Below, piece by piece: positions 26,088 to 37,039 of a stretch of DNA of 64,000 nucleotides. The translations under genes were made by a program, and so were the position numbers. Source of the DNA: Pyrrhosoma nymphula (lineage: Eukaryota > Arthropoda > Insecta > Odonata > Coenagrionidae); the NCBI GenBank assembly GCA_963573305.1, contig OY754338.1, positions 19,466,192-19,530,191 on the forward strand, read 5' to 3'. Position 1 is the first letter of the stretch. Each line of letters starts with the position of its first letter. The notes under the pieces were generated by a model that worked only from the letters and a program-made list of their open reading frames with translations, was not told the origin of the DNA and ran no database searches.

Positions 26088-26218
26088 GGAATAAAATACC
26101 CCCGTGTCTTAATCAATGATTTCCTAAAAGTATTTAGAGCGTGAATTTCCCAAAAATATTTCATGTTAAACTATGAATTTGTTTCTGCAGACGCTAGGTC
26201 ATGCTCATCAACCGAACG

Positions 26219-26263
26219 ACCAGGAAGCGTGGAGGACCGACCAGGTCCTCCACGCTTCCTGGT
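26219..26263. repeat. Perfect 20-bp inverted repeat with 5-nt loop
   Basis: Arms 26219-26238 and 26244-26263 are perfect reverse complements around GACCA. Just downstream TAAGAATTAAT occurs twice. No poly-T terminator follows; origin unknown. Confidence 0.9.
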
Positions 26264-26542
26264 GGCACCATAGCTAAGAATTAATCTAAGAATTAATTCA
26301 GCTTCATAATTAAAGGCGGAATAATAACAGAAAAAAATGGGAGATGAGAAAAAAATTATAGTTACATTTTACATAGATTTTCACTCAACAAATTCGCGAC
26401 TTTCCAAACTTCATTAGTATTTATAGACGTTCGGATATGTAGTGTTGTTTATCGACTACACCCTCATCCTATTTTCTTAAACTTACTCCACCCTCATGAT
26501 TCTGTCACAATCAGAAAGTAAAAACCCTCAACATAATTTCTC

Positions 26543-26698
26543 GCATTCCACACTTTTTTAATTTTGCCGACAATGGTTTCGACACACAATATAATTTTCA
26601 AGGTTACCTTGAAAATGAAATTGTATGTCGAAACCATAAATTTAAAAAAATCAGTAAAAATAAAAAATTCGGTCGGTAAAAATAAAAAAGTGTGGAAT
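26543..26698. mobile_element. Foldback element with PLE-type ends
   Basis: Two facing copies of one sequence. The inner arms (about 26574-26603 and 26606-26636) contain GGTTTCGACA / TGTCGAAACC, and the outer ends contain ATTCCACACTTTTTTA / AAAAAAGTGTGGAAT. The terminal word GTGTGGAAT is shared with the pieces at 28774 and 57256. The head-to-head layout fits the inverted terminal repeats of Penelope-like elements. Confidence 0.6.
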
Positions 26699-27055
26699 GT
26701 ACAACGCGAAAAATTATTTCATGTGTCGCGTTTCCACTAAGTTGAGCCTGAAACTGGAAAACCCTACACTGGGGCCTTAATCGTATTTATTTAAACCTTT
26801 GCGATTATGGAGTTTTCGATTCAAAAGCATTTTAAGTATTAGTGATCAGCGCACGGTACGAGGTTCTTCAATAATTATTTTTTATTTTTCTCATTCGTAG
26901 TTTATTTTGATCATAAGTGTATCTTGGTTGACTTTCATTAAGATTATATGCTTACACGACGTATCGGAAAAAAACATCCCAAGAAGAATCTTTGATGATG
27001 TAATCTGAAGGGCGATCTCATTTCATTTTAGTATTCTATCAGCTGATTCGTAGGT

Positions 27056-27400
27056 TCATGGACAGTCCCCATCCTGCATTCTTATTTCTGAAACTCTCTT
27101 TTTCCTCCTAAGGATGTCCCGCCATTAGATCCCTCTTAAATCCCTCATATCTTCTACCTTCCTATCCTATTCCTTCCTCTTCCACGCTTCTCCAGTGCTC
27201 TATTCTCTATCACCTTTTTCAGCATACTCTCCCCTCTCAAAACCTCCTCCATCCAACTCTTCTACCTTCTCCGAATCTCTCCATCCTTCTCCAAACCCAC
27301 ATCTCAAACGCCTCAACTCTACGAACATCCTCCCTTCGCATTGAACAATTTTCCCACCCATACAGCGCCACGCTCCATATTTTAAGTACGATATTACAGC
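27056..27400 (-). mobile_element. 3' fragment of the RTE-like LINE
   Basis: Reading the minus strand from 27400, the sequence matches the element near its ALYG...ETW region, runs through the equivalent of WVWRRM, and continues to GKRGRG-like DNA. It ends with the word ATGGGGACTGT, which also ends the 41180-43085 copy. Frame 27200-27409 covers part of it; several frameshifts are present. Confidence 0.75.
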
Positions 27401-27469
27401 AAAAAACAAATTAAGATTTTTACCTGGTTTAGCTCAAGGCTATAAAGTCACAGCTGTCTCTTTCTGGCT

Positions 27470-27930
27470 CCTTTTTACACCCAGTGCATCTCGCATTCGG
27501 TGACTTTTCAAAGAGTAATTTCACGGAGCCGACTCCATTCTGCTTATTTCCGCTCATCGACCTTTGGAGAGCAGCCGTGTGTTTAAACGCACTCATCTCC
27601 ATCCCTCTTTCACTACCCTCCCCCTCTAACCACCCCCCCGGTCGCCTCCCCTATCGCTCGATCGCCTATTAAAGAAAACCAGTTTGCTCACACACGAGTC
27701 CTCGACACCCGTCCGGCGGCCACCCAATGCGCACGCGGGGCACAATTCATTTTCGAGATTTTTCGTCGAGGTCTGAGGGAAGGAAGGGCGAGGGATAATG
27801 CCATCTCTTCCTTGCTTCCAGCAGCACCAACTTCTTGAATCACCTCCTCTTTCGAGCCCACCACCGTCTCCGACGCCTCTGTCCCAATTACACCCAAAGC
27901 AGCCCAAGGGGACGAAATATTTAAACGATC
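27470..27930. other. GC-rich island, pyrimidine-rich plus strand
   Basis: C/T-rich and CpG-containing, with overlapping frames on both strands (62-93 codons) and no domain. Regulatory function is possible but not shown. Confidence 0.3.
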
Positions 27931-28755
27931 AGCGTCAGACCACTCCCTCACAAGGGAAAGTGACCACGCACAAAATAAGATACATAAATTCTGCCTCTGC
28001 CCTTTGCTTGCTCTGTTTGCAATGGGTTAAAAGAATTATTAGCAACGCGTGCGAATATGAAAGGAATGAATGATTGATTACTCGTTTTTCCAGGGTAGGT
28101 ATATTTTTGTCTCTATATTAAGCGCGTCGTTGGCTTTTTTCTGCCTGAAAAATTGTTCATTTCCGGTAACATCCAACTTCCTCTTTAAATTTGCATCACT
28201 CCTTCAAAGCTATTTTCCTTCGCAATAGTGGGTATAATGTGCCCCTGTTGAATGCCTCCATACCGACTACACTCATTTTCTCTTTTTTTGCTGTTTGCCG
28301 AATTTACCCAATCACATTTCCCTTTCTTTAACGGCGACAAAGTATCCAATTGCCAAAAACCTTCCTTCTCCGTCCACTTACTCAGCCTCCATATTGTCCA
28401 TTAACAACCAGCTAACCTCCATCAATATTCTCCAACGCGTCCACTTAAATATTTGAAGCCTAAACTCTACCTTTCTCCTCAAAGGCAAATTTTCTGAACA
28501 ATTAATCGCCATGAATCTTATCAATGACTTTACTCATGTTTAATTATCATTTACAGTTGAGAACCAGCCAAAGCTTATCATTGATTTGCAACTATTCCAT
28601 TTTCAACGTCCAACTTCTGTATTCATTCTCTAATACCTGACAAATGTAAGCTTTTCTGTACATTCTTACGCACCCGACACCTAAGTATGTAACTGATCCC
28701 CCTGTGATAATTTGTCCTCTTCCACTTCAATGATAAAACTTAGCTTTTTAATAAT
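27931..28755. other. AT-rich, no supported genes
   Basis: Nothing recognised. Confidence 0.5.
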
Positions 28756-28760
28756 AATAA

Positions 28761-28843
28761 ACACTTGGTTGTTATTCCACACTTTATTGGAAACAAAACG
28801 ACCTGGGTTTCAGCATATCATGCCATCATCAGGTACAAACAGT
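28761..28843 (-). mobile_element. PLE-type 3' end with hammerhead-like core
   Basis: Minus strand: CTGATGA (28826-28832), a GGCAT/ATGCT stem, GAAACCCAGG, then AATAAAGTGTGGAAT near 28774. This is the best preserved CTGATGA...GAAAC copy in the window after the one at 44977. Confidence 0.6.
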
Positions 28844-29044
28844 TGGGTGGCTTACACTTACGATATATAGGTATCCGTGGGTGGAGGGGGGATTTGGAAA
28901 CATTTCATCCCTCCCCTCCCCCTTACTTTGTTGTTTTATTTTGGAAACAATCCCAAGGCCACCCCTTGTCCGGTAACAGCCTTGTCCTTCACTTATGCTC
29001 CCCAACCTCCTCCCCTGTTTTCAAATACCCCCCCCCGGTTTAAC

Positions 29045-29092
29045 ATTTACGGTTATTTTGAATCAAAATATTGATTCAAAATAACCGTAAAT
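29045..29092. repeat. Perfect 22-bp inverted repeat with 4-nt loop
   Basis: Arms 29045-29066 and 29071-29092 are exact reverse complements around AATA. Short foldback structure. Confidence 0.95.
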
Positions 29093-29249
29093 TGCTTTAG
29101 AATAATCGATTATCGAGTGAATCGAATCAGAATGGCTCATATCTTGGGGGAAGAGCAGCAACTCTTCACCTCATGATGACGATCATTCGTTAATACGTAA
29201 GTCGTGAGCCAATTTTTCTCGTAGTATTTTAGTAAAAGTTATTACTGCA

Positions 29250-29800
29250 ATAAACTTTGTTTATATCACATCGAGTCCGATTTAAAGCGTGGAAGACGAT
29301 TGTGCTTCATCAACCACGGACGACCTTCCCGTCGTATCAACTGCCCCATGAATCCGCAAAGCTGTCAACCGATTGGACCTCCACAAGCACAGGGATGGAC
29401 AGGAGAGTCTCATTCGGTCTCACTCAAAGAATTCCGACCATTACACGTCTGTCAATCGCTTGGGAGATGTGCCGCACCTTTCGTCGCTTGTGAATAGCAC
29501 GGCATTCACGCCAATGATTCCTATGAAAGGGAGAACGACGCGTATTTTAATGGCTCTTCACGCGTCACGTGGAGAGTGCACATGCCCCTGCTGCCGCTCA
29601 GGGCGACCTCAACGTCCTCGAACACAAGGCAGTCTCATGCGTCTACGCACAAACACAAACAAGACGGCTGCTATGTCACTGGCCATCAAAAAATCGCCTC
29701 AATCGTTGACTTATTTGCTGTGCAATCGTATCTCTCAGAGCTCTGGTGCTTCTTACCTCTTCGTTAACATGTGCAGCAATTGTAGTATCCATTAAACGCC
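29250..29800 (+). other. CpG-containing region with a 140-codon frame, unrecognised
   Basis: Frame 29373-29795 (140 codons) overlaps other frames in the same direction (29257-29493, 29300-29497). It has a short Cys pair (CTCPCCRSG) but no domain I can name. Composition is more balanced than in the flanks, so an exon or non-coding transcript cannot be excluded. Confidence 0.2.
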
Positions 29801-30300
29801 ATATTTATAGGGCTTTGGCCGCGAAATTGAGAAGCTTAAAAGAGGATTTAAGATAAATACTTTCTTCATTGCCAAAGAATTACCAGGTGCCCGATGTACG
29901 TTGTTTACGTCCTCTATCAGTTTATTGAATTCGGAGGTACAAGTTCAGCAGGCTGCTACGATGGAAACACCGGTTCCCACATAGTCACCGCAGTTAGGTA
30001 TCGTTGTGCTCGGCTTGAATTTGGAGGAATGGTTCTTCTATTCGTCCCAGTACGGTTTCCCTGGCTGCAAGTGGCAGACAGAAAGCGCAAAATGGCATTA
30101 GCCGTAGAAGTATGTAAAACAGAAATAATAGTTGATGATATAATTCTAGCCCAGCCCAAGTGTTCCATTTCCAAACCAGTAAAATCTCCAAATGCCCAGA
30201 GCTATTTAAGCATGTATATGGCAAACAAGTACACGATATCTTCATTTTGGCAATCGTACTCAATAAAGTAAATATAACAAGCTACAAATTTAATATTTTT
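29801..30300. other. No recognised gene
   Basis: Overlapping frames on both strands (29894-30271 +, 29994-30263 -) show no domain. AT content rises again at the right side. Confidence 0.4.
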
Positions 30301-30304
30301 TACA

Positions 30305-30370
30305 GAGGAATTAAAATAACTTAGTTAAATCCACTAATTAGTGGAGTTAACTAAGGTATTTTAATTCTTC
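30305..30370. repeat. 66-bp imperfect palindrome without spacer
   Basis: The core at 30308-30337 and 30338-30367 pairs with two mismatches over 30 bp; pairing extends about three bases on each side. Such uninterrupted palindromes often mark foldback or MITE remnants. Confidence 0.9.
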
Positions 30371-30556
30371 CGTAATGGATAACTTCCACAAGAGGAAGCC
30401 TACAGCCAATTACTTCGTAAATATTTCTTGTTACTTGAGTTCTTCTTATTTTATATGGTAGCTTCAGCTATGGTGCAGTTATCACATGGTTTTCGCGTGA
30501 GTGAGGCAAAGCGGAGAACGTTTCCATTAAACATACAAGGCATATGCAGAAAGCTT

Positions 30557-30612
30557 TCTCGGGTGTTTCACTGGCTCCATACTGGCTCTCGGGTGTTTCA
30601 CTGGCTTCCACT
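30557..30612 (+). repeat. Two-copy tandem duplication
   Basis: CTCGGGTGTTTCACTGGCT occurs twice about 28 bp apart, inside the leading part of the PLE remnant frame. It is a local duplication. Confidence 0.8.
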
Positions 30613-30629
30613 GGCACATGGTGAACCAA

Positions 30630-30985
30630 TCGGCCTAAAGATTCCAGGGGTCAATCAAATCCCCAGTGACTGCGGTAAAGTCTGTGTGGGGGAGACCGAC
30701 AGAACGATTGAGACCAGGCCAAAGAAGCATCATTGACACTTCAGATTGGCGCAATTGCAGAAGTCAGCAGCAGCAGAACGTAGCTTCAGCGAAGACCATG
30801 CCATAAAATCGGAAGATGGAAATATACCTAGCCGCACGCATGGCTATTGTGGCCGCTTAAGGTGGTTTGAGCGAGATAGTTCCGTAGTCATAATTGAGAC
30901 AATATCCAAATTTTATTTTATGATTTCAGCGTCTGTAAGAAGTATGAAATAAATATTGTGGTGTCAATGGCGCAAAGATATAGTT
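30630..30985 (+). pseudogene. GIY-YIG endonuclease domain of a Penelope-like element
   Basis: The frame ending at 30736 contains PGVNQIPSDCGKVCVGETDR followed by TIETRPKKHH. After an in-frame stop the match continues with FRLAQLQKSAAAE and SEDHAIKSEDG up to about 30905. This is the order found in the C-terminal GIY-YIG nuclease of Penelope-like retroelements. The two signature tyrosines appear changed (GVY to GVN, YVG/YIG to CVG), so cleavage activity is unlikely even without the stop. The RT domain that should precede it is missing. A tail with GAAATAAATATTGTGG lies at 30939-30961. Confidence 0.75.
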
Positions 30986-30989
30986 ATGT

Positions 30990-31620
30990 ATGACCAAAAT
31001 ACTCAGTAATTAAATAAATGAATCTACATAAGTTTCTAACTTGACTCATTTTTCCCCACCGTACGGCTGAAAACCCTTCAAAACAGCAGGTTTTTTTTGC
31101 GATTCTGTAAAAAATACTGTGGTGAGTAATAGATATTTTTTTATAAATAGTTAAGAAAACATGCAATCTACATACCGCTAGTTTTTTTTTACGAAATCTA
31201 GGTGCTAGAAGTTTCTATTTTTTTAATTATTCTCCCTCTGGAGCGCATAGCCGTAATCTATCCATTTTAAAACACCTTACCTTTTCAGGCAAATTGCTCG
31301 AAAAGTAGTTCGGTAAGAGGTTGATATTTTCATATCACTGGAAAGATGAGTTTTTCTTTAAAATGATGCCAAATTCATCACATTCTACATGAAGTGGTTT
31401 TTCACTCTAACTACCTTAATCTAAGAGGCCATCGAGATTCGCCTTGAAGCATGACATTTCTATCGAGACACGGGATTTAAATCAAGGAGTGCCAATAACA
31501 CTACCATCAAATGCATCACAAAGACGATAAAATCAGTCAACGGTCAATCGGACAAATAAACCAATCAGGAGACACCTGATCCCTATTGTTGGGTCAATAG
31601 CGGCCAAATTTAACGGCATT
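30990..31620. other. AT-rich, no supported genes
   Basis: Nothing recognised. Confidence 0.5.
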
Positions 31621-31624
31621 CGGA

Positions 31625-31745
31625 AGCCCTGAAGATGGAGAAGAAGTCGTTCTATGAAACGTCGGCTTATATGGACTCTCTCCCGGTGGAACACTCCAGA
31701 CACTTTTCTACATATGATCCACCGGTAAAACCTTAGATCTTATGT
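31625..31745 (+). mobile_element. PLE-type 3' end
   Basis: CTGAAGA (31629-31635), a spacer, GAAACGTCGGC, then GGACTCTCTCCCGGTGGAAC and ACTTTTCTACATATGATCC. Same layout as the other tails, with a changed CTGAAGA core. Confidence 0.5.
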
Positions 31746-31749
31746 AAAA

Positions 31750-33040
31750 GCCATAAATTGTCTCCAGGTAGGACGATTTTTAATTAGGCGATATAAATTT
31801 TTGAGCTATCATTCTCAAATTCATATGACTATTTTAGATGCTTCGTAAAATCAAATTTGTGCGTTTAATTTATAACTGAAACCATAAAATACATATTGAC
31901 CGGTGAAAAATGTCCAGGAAAGTCCAGCTTAGAGGAAAAAACATTCAATTGCACCTGACGGGCGCAATGTTTTACTCATTCTTAGCTTTTTATTGGAATC
32001 TTGAAGACCAAACTATTGCAGCAGAACTGTGTTCAAGTAAATACCGGCTGTATAGTAAGTAACATTATCTTAATGGTTATAATTTTATCTATTATCATTA
32101 ATAATTAGAAAATACGAATTGCTTAAAATATCTTAAATGATAATTATCATAACATGAAAGTGCACGGGTGAAGATACGGCTTCCTGCGGGATGTATAAAG
32201 TGGGATCACTTCAGTTTCTTCCTTTTTCAAATTACTTGCGTAGTAAAAGGAAAAATTCATGAATATGATGGCTAAAGTCATCCAATTGAATTAATTTTAT
32301 CATTTCGTCGACAAAGTTGAACTTGAAGTGCATGCGTCTTAATTGTATAATTGCATCATGCGTTTAGAAGGTTTAATGGGTTTAAAAGCCAAGGCATAAA
32401 AAGGTCCTGAGAATAAATGAATGAAATGCTTGTGTATTGAGTAATGGAACTTAATGAAAGAAAAATAAACAAACAAATAATAACTTTCAAATATGGAAAT
32501 GTCTTCCAACGACCTCATTCTTCCATTTTTAATCGCATGAGAAAGTACTTGGGAGTTTCAAATGACGCGGAAATTTTCGCCGTAAGTTACGTCAAGCCAA
32601 TAGAATCCAGAGTCAAGATTTAGAAAAATTTCACTAGTAAACCATAGATGCTATCCCGTTATCCTCCACAAGTGTATGTGGCATGGTTTGCCATATCAGA
32701 TTAGTTGCCCTCATGGATGATATATAAGCAGTTTTTAGAAAAACGTGCAGATTTCCGTCGTATTCTATTTTGTTCGGACTTAAAATCTTTCTTAACTCAG
32801 ACCAGAATGCTTTCGGCTAATTGAGATTTGGCTTACCTAAAGTGAGTTTGCACCTGCGATTCGCTATTATCCAAGAATCCTTATAATATTCGTTTGATAA
32901 AAACGTATTTTTTATGCTGCTCCGAAAACCTTTAAAATGCATTTTATTCACATCAGATTAGAAGTTTTGGTTATCCCCAAGTTCATTTAATTAGCTTCAT
33001 TAATATTGCATCAATCACAGAATTGTTTCCGGAGTGTCAG
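31750..33040. other. AT-rich, no supported genes
   Basis: Nothing recognised. Confidence 0.5.
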
Positions 33041-33049
33041 GGTTGGGTT

Positions 33050-33170
33050 TTGGGGAGGCCTCCTGATGAACGAAGATGCCTCGTCTGCTGGGTGTCATTG
33101 CAGTCGTCAAAATCCCCGCCCGGAAATAAGTAATAAAAATTCTAAAAGAGAGTGCCTGGATTTATTTAGT
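33050..33170 (+). mobile_element. Probable PLE-type 3' end
   Basis: CTGATGA (33063-33069), a spacer, TCGTCAAAATCCCCGCCCGG, then AATAAAAATTCTAAAAGAGAG. The arrangement is like the other tails, with a degraded GAAA box. The 62-codon frame 33006-33194 runs through it and is not a gene. Confidence 0.4.
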
Positions 33171-33680
33171 CACTGTCTTGAAAAAAGTGATTGAAAAAAC
33201 ACTATGAAAAAGACTCCTACGAAGTCTGAGAATTTAATCGATTTGCCTCAGGAGGTATTCTTTAGAGGGAGGGAGGAGGTTTGGGAAGGCAAGCAGTTTG
33301 ATCTCCCTCCTCGAGATTGCTGTAGCCAGGTGAACAAGTCTCCAAGATTAAGTTGAATCCGAATCTACTTTTGCTTTGGCAGTCTTTGGGAACGGCAGGC
33401 TCTTCATATGCAGATAATTTTTTAAATGACATCTCTCAAAAGCTAAAGTGTATAATTATAACGTGGGTGCTTACTTATATCTGCGCAGTTTGAACCGTAA
33501 AAACGTGACTGCTATCAAGTGCGCCACTTGTCAATTGACCGGTAGGGGTGAGTCTCGCACTCACCGGAACAGTATAATCTACGCGCCTTCGGCGAGATCA
33601 GAACTGTGTGTTACATCCGGACAGTTTGCAAGGTTAAAGTAATATGCATCTTGTATAGAAGTAGAGCGTTGACGTTTTAT
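33171..33680. other. No recognised gene
   Basis: Nothing recognised up to the piggyBac target site. Confidence 0.5.
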
Positions 33681-33684
33681 TTAA

Positions 33685-33697
33685 CACTAGAACGCCC
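33685..33697 (+). repeat. piggyBac left terminal inverted repeat
   Basis: CACTAGAACGCCC, adjacent to TTAA; pairs with 36681-36693 with one mismatch. Confidence 0.95.
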
Positions 33698-34358
33698 AGA
33701 GGGGTCATTTTGACCCAAATGTGTTTTTAAATTTATATTTTGAGCTCATTTTTTAAGAGAGAAAAATTTCCACCCATGACTTTTAATATTTTTAATAGTT
33801 GTTTGCTTACAAAAATTTTTGTCTTCCTAAAATAATCCATTCAGCAGTTAAATTATATTTTACCTTGAACGCCCAAATGGGGTCAATTTGACCCAAGCGT
33901 TCATTTGCGCGTTTTTTTGTTTACCGAAGGTTCTTTTTTATCAGCATTCATGTTATTATTCTGCTACTATTATTTGCATGTGTTTACTGCTATATCGTTC
34001 TATCTTTTTCATTCGGTTTTCTTCAAAGTTCATGCCACATTTCTAAACAGTTTTGTTTTCTCTCCCCTTCAAATCCTCGTACTCTCACTTTTCGTCTTGC
34101 TTACGTGTGGAATATTTAGTAATCACTTTGTTGATATCATCGTACATTGTCACTTTTACGGTTTGAGGAGAATGCAATACTCTTCCCCGCTTTCGCATAG
34201 ACTTTGTTGACTTCAACTCTGATTATCCTTCTTCGGATGACGCAATCTTTCTCTCAGTTCCTGAAAGGGAAGTTCGTGGCTTCGTTGTTCATCGTGCGTG
34301 GCTTCACGGTTCGTGGTTTTTGAATTTGCGATGTGATCATTATTTTGAGGTGGTCAAA

Positions 34359-36196
34359 ATGTCTAAAAGACAAATATTACATTCTGGTAACATTCTTGCG
34401 GAGCTGAATAAGATTCAAGAGGATTAGTCAGATGGTGGAGCGTGTTTATTTCACAATTTTGACGACGAGCTGATACTTGAAACTTATGAAGAATCTACAG
34501 AATCCTCAGAATGTGACCATGATATTTATAATTTTGGTAGGACAAATCATTCATCAGTAAACAGGCCCACATAGCGTATGGAGGGGAAGTGGACGACGCG
34601 GCCACTGACCCCGTCGTGAATTTGCATTTATTTCCCCTGTAGGTCACCACGCTGTCGATCGTAATTCAATAGCAGAGGAAGAATCATCTGCTGATGATGC
34701 CTACGTACACTCAAGTTAGAACCACACTTCGCCAGATGGGAGCACATGGAAGGAAGTGGCTTTGGATTCTACGCCTCGAAGACGACTTTCCTCGCAGAAT
34801 ATTCTCAGGGAAGAGCCAGGTCCCACAGCCCATGCTAAACGATATATGAGAACAGCGTGGCAAGTTCCTGGCGTTTGTTCATAAATAAATCCATAGTGAA
34901 TAATGTAAAAAAGTGTACTGTGAAAGAGGCCTACTGAGTCCTTGAAAACAATGAGTGGTCCGTCAGCATTGACGAATTAGAAGCATTCATTGCAATGTAA
35001 AAACAAGGAGCTTCACTCTATATCTTCACATTCTTGGGGATTGTCTTTCTGTAAGGACAAGATGCCTAGGAACCACTTCTGTGAAATCATGAATTTTTTT
35101 TAAGTTTCATGAAAAATCAAGTATATCTATTCGCTTGCAAACTGATAAATTTGCATTGATTTCCTCCGACTGAAATCATAATATGGAAAATTGCAAACTT
35201 TATTATAAAACGGGGGCGAATATATCAATTGACGAATAACTTTTCCCTACCAAAGCTAGGTGCCAATTCTCGCAGTTTATGCCTTCGAAGCCATACGGTG
35301 ATAAATACGGTCATAAATACTGGATCGTTGTAAAAGTTGATTTGAAGAATGTGCTCACTGGGTTCCCTTACTTAGAAAAAGTTGATAACCGTCCCAATAA
35401 TCAACAAATTTTGGATTATGTAGTGATGTGTCTTACGCTGCCTTTTCTGTACAAAGGCAGAAATGTAACTACGGATAACTTCTTTATATCCCTGAATTTG
35501 GCTAATATGCTGAAGGAAAAATCCACCAGTTTAGTTTGGACAGTAAATCGCTCCAAACGAGATGTACCGATCTCTCTCAGCAAAAAGCTGTATTCTGTAA
35601 GCTGTATTATGGAGAAGAACTGTATTCCACTAGGATACTGTAATGTGATGATATTATATTGACGGTGTACTGAGAGAAAATGGGAAAAAATTTCTTACTA
35701 TTGAGTTCTCTTCACCCAAGCGTTATTGTAACTAATTCTAAGAAAATAATTCCAGAAACTGTCTCGTATTATAATGCAACGAATTGTAGAGCGGATATTG
35801 TTTACAAAATGGCAAGACAGTTCTCAGTCTAAGCATCAACAAGGAGGTGGCCTATTCCTTTTTTTATAATTATTTAGTTATTGCAGCAATAAATTCCGTA
35901 GTAATGCATAGAGCCGTAACTGGGAGGAAAATGTCACGAATGAATTTCATCCAACAGCTTGCGGAGGAACTCCGTTCTAATTACGGGAATAGGCGAAGGA
36001 GTCAAGCGCCACCTTCAGAAGTAGATACACATACAAAAAGAAAGAAGTGTGAAAATAAAGAAAACTGTAAAGTGAATAAAAAAATTTTGAAATGTCAATT
36101 CTATAAGATGGCGACCTGTGGTGTGCTAGAAGAACTGAATACACGTGTGTCAAGTGTATGAACAAAAATCTGTTAAAATATAGTTTGAACAATTAA
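34359..36196 (+). pseudogene. piggyBac transposase (DDE_Tnp_1_7), degenerate
   Basis: The likely start is ATG 34359 (MSKRQILHSGNI), with an early stop after about 22 codons. The catalytic core is read from about 35228: IDE (D codon 35231-35233) is followed by TAA at 35237 where the family usually has Gln, then FMPSKPYGDKYGHKYW. RNVTTDNFFISLNLA holds the second aspartate (35474-35476). After a frame change ADIVYKMARQF holds the likely third (35794-35796), in a motif where VDQ is typical. Another stop and frameshift lead to FFYNYLVIAAINSV and a Cys-rich C-terminus (KRKKCENKENC, YTCVKC) that resembles the zinc-binding tail. The enzyme would cut and paste at TTAA; at least two frameshifts and several stops make it dead. 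Confidence 0.9.
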
Positions 36197-36680
36197 AATG
36201 TTTGATTACAATTTATGATAATGTACTGAAGTAATATATTTTTATAATTTCTATTACAATAATAAAAAATAATCATCCAATCGCTTTTGATTTTTCGGAA
36301 AATTCCTATTTAGATACAGAAATAAATAATACGAGTATGTTAATTGCAACAAAACTACAACAACAATTAATAAATAATGTCAATAGAGTGGGTGATATTT
36401 GTTCATAATTATGTGTCACAATTTTAAGCGAGAAAAAAATAAAACTGAAGAAAACAAGAAATTATACCAAAACTCAAAATAGATATTTCAATAAATAACT
36501 ATAATGAGATAAAAATGAACATAACGAACTGAACAAATCAATGAATGTGAAGAATTAGGGTGCTAGTTAATAAAAAAAATAAAAAAATACAAACATGTGC
36601 ATGACTCGTGAGAAATATATTTATTAAATACCGTGGGTCAAAATGACCCCGTTTGGGCGTTGAATGATGTCGAGAAGTCC

Positions 36681-36693
36681 GGGCGTCCTAGTG
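36681..36693 (-). repeat. piggyBac right terminal inverted repeat
   Basis: Reads CACTAGGACGCCC on the minus strand, directly next to the right TTAA. Confidence 0.95.
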
Positions 36694-36699
36694 TTAAGT

Positions 36700-37039
36700 T
36701 ATGGACATAGGATTACGTAATTTATTTTTACCATAGTAGTTTAAGTTGGTCTACGTAGGATTCATTTATAATTGTATTTAAACTAATAACAGGAAATCCT
36801 CTTTCCATTACACAATTTTTCGTTTCAAACTCATTGTATTCTATATTATTATCATTTCAACTGTGAAATTTGGCATTTAGATTTTTTGAAAACAATAAGG
36901 AAAGCATTGCAAGGAAATACCATGAATGTGAAATGGAAAACATTTATAACCACATACCCGTAATGGAATACATACAAAATCAATAAAAGCTGTTAAAATT
37001 CTTCTAAACAATACGGGCAATTCATAAGAGTGAGCAAAC
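36700..37039. other. AT-rich, no supported genes
   Basis: Nothing recognised. Confidence 0.5.

Larger units (their letters stand above)
33681..36697 (+). mobile_element. piggyBac-family DNA transposon, full length but inactive
   Basis: TTAA target duplications at 33681-33684 and 36694-36697 bound a 3.0-kb element. Terminal inverted repeats read CACTAGAACGCCC (33685-33697) and, on the other strand, CACTAGGACGCCC (36681-36693), with one mismatch. Subterminal palindromes GGGTCATTTTGACCCA (33702-33717 and reverse complement 36634-36649) occur at both ends, and a variant copy lies at 33867-33900. Inside is a broken DDE_Tnp_1_7 transposase. TTAA-specific insertion is the hallmark of the superfamily. 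Confidence 0.95.
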
